Source: CAVVSD01 sp963757125 (GTDB lineage Bacteria; Actinomycetota; Thermoleophilia; Solirubrobacterales; Solirubrobacteraceae). From it: a DNA stretch of 64,000 bases. The stretch lies in NCBI GenBank assembly GCA_963757125.1, contig CAVWQP010000004.1:186001-250000 (forward strand). Direction: 5' to 3'. Of this stretch, positions 52,458 through 60,831 are shown one piece after another (positions within the stretch are counted from its first letter, which is position 1; each line of letters opens with the position of its first letter). Made by a program: the position numbers and the translations under genes. The notes beneath the pieces are model-generated. The model ran no database searches, was not told the DNA's origin, and saw only the letters and a program-made list of their open reading frames with translations.

Positions 52458-54468
52458 CGCGCACCTCCACGCCGTGCACCGACGTGGCCTCCCCCATGTC
52501 GGACTTCGTGCCCGGGTTGAGGACGTTCACGTTGGCGTTGGTCGCCTCGCGCTTGGGCCAGCGGCCCTTGGGTGACAGCGCGACGCCGCGCGGGAGCCGC
52601 TCGGACAGCTCGAGCTCGAGCTCCAGCCGGCCGGTCGCGTTGGAGAGCACGACCCGGTCGCCGGCGGCGAGCCCGCGGTCGGCGGCGTCGAGCGGGTGCA
52701 GCGCGACCTTCGCCGAGCCGATCCGCTGGGTGACCTTGGGGTCGTTCGCGAACGAGTCGTTCAGCAGCCAGGGCGACGCCGGGCTCAGAAGCCGCAGCAT
52801 GTCGTCGACCGGCCGGGGATCGGCGTGCGGGAACGGGAGGCGCGGCAGCCCGTCCGCCTCTGCCCGCGCGCTCGCGATCTCCACCCGACCGCTCGGCGTC
52901 GGGACCACGCCGCCCGGGAACTGGACGATCGGCTCGCCGCCGTAGGGCACGGTCCCCACCTTCCGCAGCCCGGCGAAGTCCAGGCCGATGCCCGTCTGGC
53001 GCACGAGCTCCTCGATGACCTCCTCGTCGGGCTCGAACAGCTCGGGCTCCGTGTAGCCCATCGCCGCCGCGAGCCGGCGGAAGATCTCCGGATTGGGCAG
53101 CGCATCGCCGGGCGGCTCGCCCGCCTTGGCCTGTGCGGAGACGCTGAGGTCGAAGTACGAGAGCACGACGTCGTCGCACTCGAGGAACGTCGCGGCCGGC
53201 AGCACGACGTCGGCGAGATCGGTCGTGTCCGTCGGGAAGATGTCGATCGCGACGGTGAACAGGTCCTCGCGGGCGAGCGCCGCCCGCAGGCGCGTCTGCT
53301 GCGGGTTGGACGCGGCGATGTTGATGTTCCAGGCCAGCAGCGCCCCTGCGCGCACGGGATCCTCGAGGCGCTCGGCGAGGTCCATCTGGCTGACGACCGG
53401 CCGCTCCTTCGCGGCGAGGTGGTCGCCCGTGACGTAGGCGCCGTCGATGCCGCGCCGGGTCGCGCCGTTGAGGTAGAGGAACCCGGTGCCGGGCCGGCCG
53501 AGGTTCCCGGAGACGGCGGGGAGCAGCGCGCAGGAGCGCATCGCGTTGCCGCCCATCGGCTGACGCTGCATGCCCTGCCCGAGCCACAGCAGGGACGGGC
53601 CCGGGCCGTAGAGGTGCGCCGCACGCTCGATGTCGGCCGCCGGGACACCGGTCGTGCGCTCGCCCCACTCGGGCGTGCACGCGGCGAGCGCCGGCTCGAG
53701 CTCGTCGAAGCCCGTCGTGTGGTCGGCGAGGAACGCCCGGTCCGCCATGCCGTCGCGGACGAGGACGTGCAGGAGCGCGAAGGCGAGTGCCGCGTCGGAG
53801 CCGGGGAACGGCTGCAGGTGCAGGTCGGCGCGCTGGGCGGTCCCGGTCGCGATCGGGTCGATCACGACGATCGTGCCCGGCGCCTCGGCCAGCCAGTGCT
53901 CGTCGGTGTGCGGCGCGGACGCCGAGGGGTTCGCGCCCCAGACGAGGATGCAGGCGGCGTCGGCGGCGCTGCGCGGGTCGAACCCGATCTCCGACGAGCC
54001 GTAGAGGTAGTCCAGGGCGATGTGACCGGCGAGGTTGCAGACCGTGTCGGGATCGACCTCGGTCGCGCCGAGTCGGTTGACGAAGCGCAGCCCGTAGCCG
54101 TAGCCCAGCTGCGCGAACGTGCCGGTGTAGTGGGTGTTGAGGATCGCCTCCGGACCGAGGCGGTCGACGACGTCCGTCAGACGCTCGGCGACGAGCGCGA
54201 GCGCCTCGTCCCAGCTCGCCTCGCGGAAGGAGCCGGTGCCCTTCGCGCCGTCGCGGATGAGCGGGGTCGTGAGCCGGGCCGACGCGTCGAGGAACGCGCC
54301 GTTGTAGCCCAGCGTGCACTTGCGACACAGCCGCCCGCGCGCGACGGGGTGGTCCGGGTCGCCGCGGACGGCGTGGATCGCCCCTTCCCGGCGCACGACG
54401 AGGACGCCGCAGGCGTCGTAGCAGTCGCGGGGGCAGGTGGTGCGGATGAGCTCGTCGGTCGCGGCCAT
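52444..54468 (-). CDS. Molybdopterin-dependent oxidoreductase (DMSO reductase superfamily)
   Basis: 674 residues. [4Fe-4S] ligands Cys12-x3-Cys16-x3-Cys20-x27-Cys48 in the N-terminus (TTCPRDCYDACG...GRLCRKC), followed by molybdopterin segments AILNTHYTGTFAQLGYGYG, VWGANPSASAPHTDEHW, WLGQGMQRQPMGGNAMR, LVLP-type DVVLPAATFLECDD and a C-terminal beta-barrel (PLDAADRGLAAGDRVVLSNATGRLELELELS). No Tat signal, so cytoplasmic. No Cys or Sec stands out at the metal-ligand position; the substrate cannot be told. No partner subunit nearby, suggesting a single-subunit enzyme with a soluble electron carrier. Confidence 0.88.
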   Translation of the reverse strand: MAATDELIRTTCPRDCYDACGVLVVRREGAIHAVRGDPDHPVARGRLCRKCTLGYNGAFLDASARLTTPLIRDGAKGTGSFREASWDEALALVAERLTDVVDRLGPEAILNTHYTGTFAQLGYGYGLRFVNRLGATEVDPDTVCNLAGHIALDYLYGSSEIGFDPRSAADAACILVWGANPSASAPHTDEHWLAEAPGTIVVIDPIATGTAQRADLHLQPFPGSDAALAFALLHVLVRDGMADRAFLADHTTGFDELEPALAACTPEWGERTTGVPAADIERAAHLYGPGPSLLWLGQGMQRQPMGGNAMRSCALLPAVSGNLGRPGTGFLYLNGATRRGIDGAYVTGDHLAAKERPVVSQMDLAERLEDPVRAGALLAWNINIAASNPQQTRLRAALAREDLFTVAIDIFPTDTTDLADVVLPAATFLECDDVVLSYFDLSVSAQAKAGEPPGDALPNPEIFRRLAAAMGYTEPELFEPDEEVIEELVRQTGIGLDFAGLRKVGTVPYGGEPIVQFPGGVVPTPSGRVEIASARAEADGLPRLPFPHADPRPVDDMLRLLSPASPWLLNDSFANDPKVTQRIGSAKVALHPLDAADRGLAAGDRVVLSNATGRLELELELSERLPRGVALSPKGRWPKREATNANVNVLNPGTKSDMGEATSVHGVEVRVSSR

Positions 54469-54523
54469 GGCGCCAACGCTCTCACGTTTCACGCGAGTGC
54501 GTCTCGTGGGTTGAAGCCGCGCG

Positions 54524-54535
54524 TACAGTCTTGTA
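54524..54535. promoter_or_regulatory. Short palindrome in the divergent oxidoreductase/MFS promoter region
   Basis: TACA-GTCT-TGTA. It overlaps a possible plus promoter TTGAAG (54511-54516), spacer 17, TATGCA (54534-54539) that would drive the MFS gene. Confidence 0.35.
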
Positions 54536-54576
54536 TGCACATGCATGTTCCTGCGACCCGAGCCCCCGAGGCACCG

Positions 54577-55950
54577 ATGGACGCCCGGGCGTGGCTCCTG
54601 CTCGTCGTCCTCAGCGGGGCCGTCTTCCTCGAGGGCGCCGACATCTCGATGATGGGCGTCGCGCTCCCGTCGATCCGCGCGGAGCTCGGGATGTCCACGG
54701 CGTCGCTGCAGTGGGTCGTCAGCGCGTACGTGCTCGGCTACGGCGGCTTCGTGCTCCTCGGCGGCCGGGTCGGCGACCTCGTCGGCCGGCGACGGCTGTT
54801 CCTCGCCGCGCTCACCGTGTTCCTGGCGTTCTCGGGGCTCGGCGGGCTCGCGCAGGAGGGCTGGGTGCTCGTGATCGCCCGCTTCGTGACCGGCCTGAGC
54901 GCGGCGTTCATGACGCCGGTCGGCCTGTCGATCATCACGACGAGCTTCGCCGAGGGCCGGGCGCGCAACCAGGCGCTGCTGTTCTACGCCGGCTTCGGCG
55001 CCGGCGGGTTCTCGATGGGCCTCGTGCTCGGTGGGCTGCTCGCCGGCGCCGACTGGCGCTGGGTCTTCTTCGCGCCGGTCGTCCTCGGCGCGCTGCTGAT
55101 GGCGCTCGCGGTCCGGGTGATCCCGCGCGACACGCCGGCGGCCGTGGAGACGGACTTCGACCTCCCGGGCGCGCTGCTGCTGACGACCGGCATGCTGCTC
55201 GCGGTCCTCGCCGTCGTCCGCGCGCCGGACGTCCCGGCGGCCGAGACCCTGGCGGCGGGCCTCGCCGGGGTCGCCGCGCTCGGGGCCTTCGTCGCCGTCG
55301 AGCGCAGGGCGCGCTCCCCGCTCGTGCGGCTCGGGCTGCTCGGGTGCGGGCCCGTGCGTCGCGCGAACCTCGGCGCGCTGTTGTGGGCCGGCTCGTTCGT
55401 CGGCTTCCAGTTCGTGGCCGTGCTCTACCTGCAGGGACTGCGTGACTGGTCGCCGATCGAGACGGGCCTCGCGCTCCTGCCGGCGGCGATCGACGCCGTC
55501 CTCGCGCCGACCCTCACGCCGCGGATCGTGGCGCGCTTCGGCGCCGTCAGGACGATGGTCGTCGGCATGGCCCTCGGCGCGGCGGGCTACGCGCTGTTCG
55601 TGCCGATCGGCCTCGGCTCGGACTACGTCGTCTCGATGCTGCCGACGATGGTGCTCATCGGGCTCGGGTTCACGCTCGTCTACGGGCCGCTGACCATCGT
55701 CGCGACCGAGGGGGTCGACGACGGCGAGCAAGGGCTCGCGAGCGGGCTGTTCAGCACGGCGTTCCAGTTCGGCGCGGCGATCGGCCTCGCCGTCGTGGCG
55801 GCGGTCGTGGCATCGGCGACGGACGGCGGCGGCGACCCGCAGGCGACGCTCGACGGCTACCGGATCGGCCTGCTCGTGCCGGTCGCTGGAGCGCTGCTGG
55901 CGCTGGCGATCACCGTGCCGGGACTGCGCGCACGGCTCGTCGCGACCTGA
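54577..55950 (+). CDS. MFS transporter, DHA-type drug exporter
   Basis: 457 residues, about 12-14 helices. Starts ARAWLLLVVLSGAVFLEGADISMMGVALPSIRAELGMSTASLQWVVSAYVLGYGGFVLLGGRVGDLVGRRRLF, combining the DHA2 motif D1-like start and the motif A loop GRVGDLVGRRR. Exports hydrophobic compounds by proton antiport. ATG 54577 is chosen for its GAGG site at 6-base spacing; ATGs at 54535 and 54541 overlap a probable promoter. Divergent from the molybdopterin enzyme. Confidence 0.9.
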   Translation: MDARAWLLLVVLSGAVFLEGADISMMGVALPSIRAELGMSTASLQWVVSAYVLGYGGFVLLGGRVGDLVGRRRLFLAALTVFLAFSGLGGLAQEGWVLVIARFVTGLSAAFMTPVGLSIITTSFAEGRARNQALLFYAGFGAGGFSMGLVLGGLLAGADWRWVFFAPVVLGALLMALAVRVIPRDTPAAVETDFDLPGALLLTTGMLLAVLAVVRAPDVPAAETLAAGLAGVAALGAFVAVERRARSPLVRLGLLGCGPVRRANLGALLWAGSFVGFQFVAVLYLQGLRDWSPIETGLALLPAAIDAVLAPTLTPRIVARFGAVRTMVVGMALGAAGYALFVPIGLGSDYVVSMLPTMVLIGLGFTLVYGPLTIVATEGVDDGEQGLASGLFSTAFQFGAAIGLAVVAAVVASATDGGGDPQATLDGYRIGLLVPVAGALLALAITVPGLRARLVAT

Positions 55951-56126
55951 TCGCACGATCGCTTGCAGGCACCGGTCCGGGCCCCTGTAGTCCGGAATCC
56001 GAGCACCGGATCGTGTAGCGGATCCGGCCCGAAACCACCACAAACCTCCATCGACGGTCCGGGGTCGGCCCGGGGCGGGCATCCTCGGCGCGCGTCGGAA
56101 CCGAGTCCTATGGATGGGGGTGGAGC

Positions 56127-57449
56127 ATGCGACGGATTCTCTTCGTCTGCCTGCTGGCAGTGACGTCGGCCGCGGTTGTACCGGCCGTTGCGTCAGCGGG
56201 CACCTACGTCGACTACGAGTGCGCGGGGCCCGACGGGCAGCCCGTGCCGGCAGCGGGCTTCACGCCCACCGTCTCGCCGAAGTCGGCGGCGACGAACACC
56301 TGCGGCGCCGCCGGCGGGGCGATCGACGCCCGCCTGCAGGACGACCCGCCGTGGACCGGCGGGCTCAGCGCCGTGCAGACTTTCAGGGCGCCCGCGAACA
56401 CGACGATCGCCGGGGTCTCGCTGTACCGGGCGACGACCGGGGCGCCGGTGACGCCCGCGGGCGGGTCGTTCCTCACCTACCAGGTGAACCTCGACAGCAC
56501 GCTCATCGACGGCTGCCTGCCGAGCGTGGCCTGCGCGGGTGACGTGTCGGGCAACGTGAACCGCGACAACGTGACGGCCAGCCAGCTGCAGTTCGCGGCC
56601 GGGTGCGGCGGCACCGTCGCCAACACGTGCACGACGCCGATCCGCCTCGCGGTCACGCGCGCGGCGATCACGCTGCGCGACACGATCGCGCCCGTGCCGT
56701 CGAACCTGCGCGGCTCGCTGCTCGATCCGAACGCGAAGTCGGGCACGGTGAACGCCGTCTTCGACGTCGCCGACCAAGGTGGCGGCGTGTTCCGCACCGT
56801 GACCGCCGTCGACAACCAGGTCATCTCGGTCACGCCCGCCGCGGCCGGGACGTGCACCGACATCAACCCGTCGAACTCCAACCCCTACGAGTTCGCGGGC
56901 GCGGTGCCGTGCCCGCTGTCGCAGGTCGCGCTGACCAGCTCGATCGACACGACGAAGCTCACCGACGGCGTCCACACGATCTCGATCGCCGTCGAGGACG
57001 CGGCCGGCAACAGCACGCCGGTCATCGCGCCGAACACGCGGTTCACCGTCCGCAACGGGGTGCCGAACGGCTCGCCCGCCGGCCGGGTCACGCAGGGCCG
57101 CCTGAACATGTGGTTCGCCGCGAACAAGAAGATCCGCAAGACGAGCATCTACGGCCAGCGCGTCGTGGTGCGCGGCACGCTGCGCGATCGCCGGGGCCGT
57201 GGCATCCGCGGCGCCGAGATCGAGGTCTACCACTACGTCCAGGGGCGGCCGCGCCTGCTGAAGACCGGCCTGCGCTCGCGGAAGTACGGGCGCCTGACGC
57301 TCATCCTGCCGATGAACCTGTTCGGCGACGCGCGCGGTCAGCGGCGGCTGGCGTTCTACTACCGCGCGATCCGGCCGGGCGCCGTGACGTCCCGTAAGAA
57401 CCTGTACCTCACGATCCTCAACCACCACGGGGGACCGCAGACGAAGTAG
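56127..57449 (+). CDS. Secreted Ig-like protein with basic C-terminal domain
   Basis: 440 residues. Signal peptide MRRILFVCLLAVTSAAVVPAVASA with cleavage near 24. Residues 25-180 form a Cys-containing beta-rich domain (CAGPDGQPVPAAGFTP; SLYRATTG). About 185-315 resembles an Ig-like/big domain (DTIAPVPSNLRGSLLDPNAKSGTVNAVFDVADQGGGV; TDGVHTISIAVEDAAGNSTPV). The C-terminus is strongly basic (RDRRGRGIRGAEIEVYHYVQGRPRLLKTGLRSRKYGRLTL), like the bacterial Ig-like repeat modules used for wall or polysaccharide contact. Upstream 55951-56126 holds no gene. Family not recognised beyond the general type. Confidence 0.72.
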   Translation: MRRILFVCLLAVTSAAVVPAVASAGTYVDYECAGPDGQPVPAAGFTPTVSPKSAATNTCGAAGGAIDARLQDDPPWTGGLSAVQTFRAPANTTIAGVSLYRATTGAPVTPAGGSFLTYQVNLDSTLIDGCLPSVACAGDVSGNVNRDNVTASQLQFAAGCGGTVANTCTTPIRLAVTRAAITLRDTIAPVPSNLRGSLLDPNAKSGTVNAVFDVADQGGGVFRTVTAVDNQVISVTPAAAGTCTDINPSNSNPYEFAGAVPCPLSQVALTSSIDTTKLTDGVHTISIAVEDAAGNSTPVIAPNTRFTVRNGVPNGSPAGRVTQGRLNMWFAANKKIRKTSIYGQRVVVRGTLRDRRGRGIRGAEIEVYHYVQGRPRLLKTGLRSRKYGRLTLILPMNLFGDARGQRRLAFYYRAIRPGAVTSRKNLYLTILNHHGGPQTK

Positions 57450-57461
57450 CCCTCCGGGCGA

Positions 57462-57487
57462 GCCGGCGGTTGACCCCGACCGCCGGC
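57462..57487 (+). terminator. Hairpin after the secreted protein gene
   Basis: Perfect 9-bp arms GCCGGCGGT/ACCGCCGGC with an 8-base loop, 13 bases past the stop. No U-tract. Confidence 0.55.
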
Positions 57488-57548
57488 CGCTCGTAGCATC
57501 GCCGACGCGCCACGTCCGGATGGTGGCGAATCGAAGAAGGAGGGTCTC

Positions 57549-58055
57549 ATGACAGGTTTGCGCAAGCGGACGGTCACAGTCCTGCTCATCGCGTGCGCGG
57601 TCCTCGGGATCAGCGCCGCCGGCGTGTACGCCGGGGCGCGCGGCGACGACACCGGGCACATGCGACATCCCGGCCACCACGGTGGCGGACACGGGTTCCC
57701 TCCGAACGTCGACAGGGTCAACCTCTCCGGCTACAAGATCCAGGCGACGTACACGCTCGGCGCCAACACCGGCAACACGTTCGAGCAGACGTACACCGGC
57801 ACACAGGTGCAGGGCGTCCCGATCGCCGGGCCGTACGTCGGCAACGTCTTCCCGCCGGCGGACTACGTCGCGCTGTCGATCGCGCCCCACACGGTCTACA
57901 TCGTCTGGCAGGACCCGACGACCCACGCGATCCTCGACGCCTTCGTCATGAACTTCAAGACGGGCGTCGTCTTCGACTACGCACCTGGCAGCACGCAGCC
58001 CGAGAGCTCGGGCACGGTGAAGATCGCGCAGGCGGGCGAGACGCCGATTCCGTGA
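57549..58055 (+). CDS. Small secreted protein, possible MoaF/lipocalin-like fold
   Basis: 168 residues. Signal peptide TGLRKRTVTVLLIACAVLGISAAGVYAG, then a His/Gly stretch (HMRHPGHHGGGHG, about 37-49) that could bind metal. The beta-rich remainder (NLSGYKIQATYTLGANTGNTFEQTY; VALSIAPHTVYIVWQDPTTHAILDAFVMNFKTGVVFDY) recalls small-ligand barrels of the MoaF type, by pattern only. An AAGAAGGAGG ribosome site precedes the ATG. Confidence 0.62.
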   Translation: MTGLRKRTVTVLLIACAVLGISAAGVYAGARGDDTGHMRHPGHHGGGHGFPPNVDRVNLSGYKIQATYTLGANTGNTFEQTYTGTQVQGVPIAGPYVGNVFPPADYVALSIAPHTVYIVWQDPTTHAILDAFVMNFKTGVVFDYAPGSTQPESSGTVKIAQAGETPIP

Positions 58056-58099
58056 GCTGACCGCACCTCAGGGGCCGGGCTAGACTGCTTGGCCCCTGA

Positions 58100-58171
58100 G
58101 GGCGCGTAGCTCAGTGGGAGAGCGCTCGCTTCACACGCGAGAGGTCGCAGGTTCGAAACCCGCCGCGCCCA
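58100..58171 (+). tRNA. tRNA-Val (anticodon CAC)
   Basis: Acceptor stem GGGCGCG/CGCGCCC with discriminator A at 58171, D-arm GCTCAGTGGGAGAGC, anticodon stem CTCGC/GCGAG with loop TTCACAC (anticodon CAC), and T-arm GCAGGTTCGAAACCCGC. 72 bases, no encoded CCA, so the 3' end is added after processing. Confidence 0.97.
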
Positions 58172-58178
58172 TGCATCG

Positions 58179-58204
58179 AAAGCCCCGCCAGTCGCGGGGC
58201 TTTT
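58179..58204 (+). terminator. Rho-independent terminator of the tRNA gene
   Basis: AAAGCCCCGC, 5-base loop, GCGGGGCTTTT: a 10-bp stem followed by a T-run, 8 bases after the tRNA. Confidence 0.93.
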
Positions 58205-58380
58205 CGCTTCTTCCAACGCAGACCGGCACGGCCCGGCAGCCCCTTTCTGGAAGCGCCCCCCGTGGCGCACGGGGCGAGCGCGTGCATCGAGGAGGCATCG
58301 ACGCCTTCGCCCTCGTCGAGCGGGTGAAGGACGCGACGACGGCCTCCTGACCGTCGCCGCCCGACGACCCGGGCGAACGA

Positions 58381-58408
58381 CCGGCGCCCGCCGGAGGGCG
58401 GGCGCCGG
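58381..58408 (-). terminator. Terminator hairpin of the MMPL gene
   Basis: Perfect 12-bp arms CCGGCGCCCGCC/GGCGGGCGCCGG with a GGAG loop, 24 bases past the MMPL stop. The rest of 58205-58432 shows no convincing gene. Confidence 0.75.
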
Positions 58409-58432
58409 GGTCATCGATGGTGCAGCTGTCGA

Positions 58433-60646
58433 TCAGGCGGGGTTCGGGGCGACCGTTGGCTCGTGGTCGAACTTCGGCAGCCAACCCAGTCCCTTGGGCA
58501 GGTACCAGTTGCGCTCGCCGAGGAGCTTCATCGTGGCAGGCAGCAGGACCGCCCGCACGATCGTCGCGTCGATGAGGATCGCCGCCGCGAGCCCGACGCC
58601 CAGCTGCTTCATCTGCTGGTCCGTGGAGATCGCGAAGGCCCCGAACACGGCGACCATGACCGCCGCGGCGCTGGTCACGACGCCGGCGGTGCTCCTGATC
58701 CCGTGGTTCACCGCCTCGTCCGTGCGCATGCCGCGATCGACCGCCTCGCGCACCCGACTGAGGATGAACACGTGGTAGTCCATCGACAGGCCGAAGAGGA
58801 TCACGAAGAGGAACAGCGGGAGCCAGGACGTGATGCCGCCGACCGACTGGAAGCCGAGCAGCCCCTCGCCGTGCCCGTCCTGGAACACGAGGACGAGGAT
58901 GCCGTAGGCGGCGCCGACCGACAGGAGGTTCAGGACGATCGCCTTGATCGGCACGACGATCGAGCGGAACGTGACCAGCAGGAGGATGAACGCCAGGCTG
59001 AGCACGAAGCCGAACACGATCGGGAGGTGGGACTTCATGACGTCCAGGAAGTCCTTCGAGCCGGCCGTCATGCCGGTCACCGCGACCTCCGCACCGGGCA
59101 GCCTGCCTACCGTCGCCGGGACGACGTCGTCGCGCAGGACCTCCAGCGAGTGCTCCGACGCGGCGTCGGTGCCATTGCCCCTCACCGCGAGCGACAGGGT
59201 CGCGACGGTCTTGTCCGGGCTCACGTCGATGGCCGACGGCTCGGTGAGCTGCCCGGTCGCGAGCGCCTCGTCGTGCAGACGCTTCATCGCGCTCTGCACC
59301 TGCGGCGTGGTGACGTCCTTGGCCTTGATCGCGACGACGGCCGGCACGGCGCCGCCCGGGAACGCGGCCTGGATGCGGTCGTAGGTCTGCATGATCGGCA
59401 GGCTGCGCGAATAGCCGTCGACGCCCGGGTTCTTGAACTGCATGCCGAGGGCCGGGATCGACAGCGCGACGAGCAGGCCGCCGGCGAGGATCGCGGACAC
59501 GAGCGGGCGACGCAGGACGCGGCTGAGCACCGCGCCCCAGATGCGCGACTCACCGCGTGCCGCGTGGCGGCGCTTGGCGATCCACGGGACCCGGCCCTTC
59601 TCGGTCCAGCCCTTCATGCTGAGGAAGGACAGCACCGCCGGGAGCACCGTGACGGATCCCAGCATCGCGACGCCCACGACGAGGATGGTGCCGACGCCGA
59701 AGGAGGCGAAGATCGGGTTGCCGGCGAGGAACATGCCCGCCATGGCCGTCATGACGGTGAAGCCTGAGATGAGCACCGCACGGCCGGAGGTCGCCGCCGC
59801 GATGTTGAGTGCGGCCTCGGGGTCGTTGCCCTTGTCGCGCTCCTCCATCTCGCGGCGCAGGTAGAACATCGCGTAGTCGACGCCGACGGCCAGACCGACC
59901 AGGATCACGACCTGGGCGACCACGTCAGACAGCGCGTGCAGCTGGCTGACCGGCCCGAGCAGCCCGATGGTGCCCATGACGGCGGTCGCGCCGAGCAGGA
60001 GGGGGACGCCGGCGGCGACGAGCGCGCCGAACGCGACGAGCAGGATGATCAACGTCGCCGGGTAGGAGAACATCTCCGACTTCTTCTGGTTGGAGTCGTC
60101 CTCCTTCGCGAAGGCCTTCGCGGAAGATGCCTCACCGAACTCCTCGACGCGCACGTCGGGGTTGGCCTTCTGCGCGGCCGCGACGGCGGCCAGCGGGGCG
60201 TCGACGCGCTGCTCGTTGTCGTCGACCTTGCCCGGCAGCTTGAAGTTCACGACGACCGAGCGGCCGTCCCGCGAGACCGTGTTCGCGCGGTCCTTGGCGC
60301 TGAGCGGGCTCTCGATGTCGGTGACGTGCGGCGTGCCTTGCAGGCGCGTCACGACATCGCGCACGGCGGCGGTGATCGCAGGATCATCGGCCTTCATCGA
60401 GCCCTTGCCCTGGATGAGGACCTGCTCGCCGGACTGATCGCGGAAGTCCGCACGGTCGATGATCATGTCGCCGCGCTTGGACTCGCCGTTGCCCTGGGCT
60501 GACTCGTCGAGGTTGCGCTGGCCCACCATGCCGCCGACCACGGTGGCGAGCACGACGAAGAGGATCCAACCAATCACCGCGGTCTTGCGGTGCGTCGCGC
60601 TCCACCTGCCGGCGCGGTGCGCGATGTTGCGTCGGGGAGTTTGCAT
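58433..60646 (-). CDS. MMPL-family (RND superfamily) transporter
   Basis: 737 residues, two repeats of one helix, a large external loop and five helices. First helix 22-43 (TAVIGWILFVVLATVVGGMVG), periplasmic-type loop with DQSGEQVLIQGKG, then SEMFSYPATLIILLVAFGALVAAGVPLLLG and LVGLAVGVDYAMFYLRREMEE; the second repeat has ILFGLSMDYHVFILSRVREAV. The conserved Asp-Tyr pairs (GVDYAMF and SMDYHVF) are the proton-relay motif of actinobacterial MmpL lipid exporters. An AGGAG site is 8 bases before ATG 60646. Divergent from the histidine kinase gene. Confidence 0.93.
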   Translation of the reverse strand: MQTPRRNIAHRAGRWSATHRKTAVIGWILFVVLATVVGGMVGQRNLDESAQGNGESKRGDMIIDRADFRDQSGEQVLIQGKGSMKADDPAITAAVRDVVTRLQGTPHVTDIESPLSAKDRANTVSRDGRSVVVNFKLPGKVDDNEQRVDAPLAAVAAAQKANPDVRVEEFGEASSAKAFAKEDDSNQKKSEMFSYPATLIILLVAFGALVAAGVPLLLGATAVMGTIGLLGPVSQLHALSDVVAQVVILVGLAVGVDYAMFYLRREMEERDKGNDPEAALNIAAATSGRAVLISGFTVMTAMAGMFLAGNPIFASFGVGTILVVGVAMLGSVTVLPAVLSFLSMKGWTEKGRVPWIAKRRHAARGESRIWGAVLSRVLRRPLVSAILAGGLLVALSIPALGMQFKNPGVDGYSRSLPIMQTYDRIQAAFPGGAVPAVVAIKAKDVTTPQVQSAMKRLHDEALATGQLTEPSAIDVSPDKTVATLSLAVRGNGTDAASEHSLEVLRDDVVPATVGRLPGAEVAVTGMTAGSKDFLDVMKSHLPIVFGFVLSLAFILLLVTFRSIVVPIKAIVLNLLSVGAAYGILVLVFQDGHGEGLLGFQSVGGITSWLPLFLFVILFGLSMDYHVFILSRVREAVDRGMRTDEAVNHGIRSTAGVVTSAAAVMVAVFGAFAISTDQQMKQLGVGLAAAILIDATIVRAVLLPATMKLLGERNWYLPKGLGWLPKFDHEPTVAPNPA

Positions 60647-60831
60647 CGAGGGGGCTCCTAGGGAGGGGAGGCGGGAGTGACAGTGCGAACGCTCCCAGCG
60701 CGGCGACCCCGGCACCGTCGGGGTGGCAGGCGAGTTCCGTGGGGAGGTGGCGCACGACGAGGTGCGGCTGCCCGCACTGCGGGTCCCGGCCTGGCGCACC
60801 GCCGCCGACCGGGACTGGGTAGTGTCGGGCG

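Noticed and set aside
52444..56082. A 1212-codon frame extending the molybdopterin enzyme upstream
   Set aside because: The conserved Fe-S N-terminus begins right after ATG 54468; the extension is antisense to the MFS transporter and has no family likeness.
58114..58350. A small plus-strand ORF after the tRNA
   Set aside because: It begins inside the tRNA and runs through its terminator; no ribosome site or plausible protein character.
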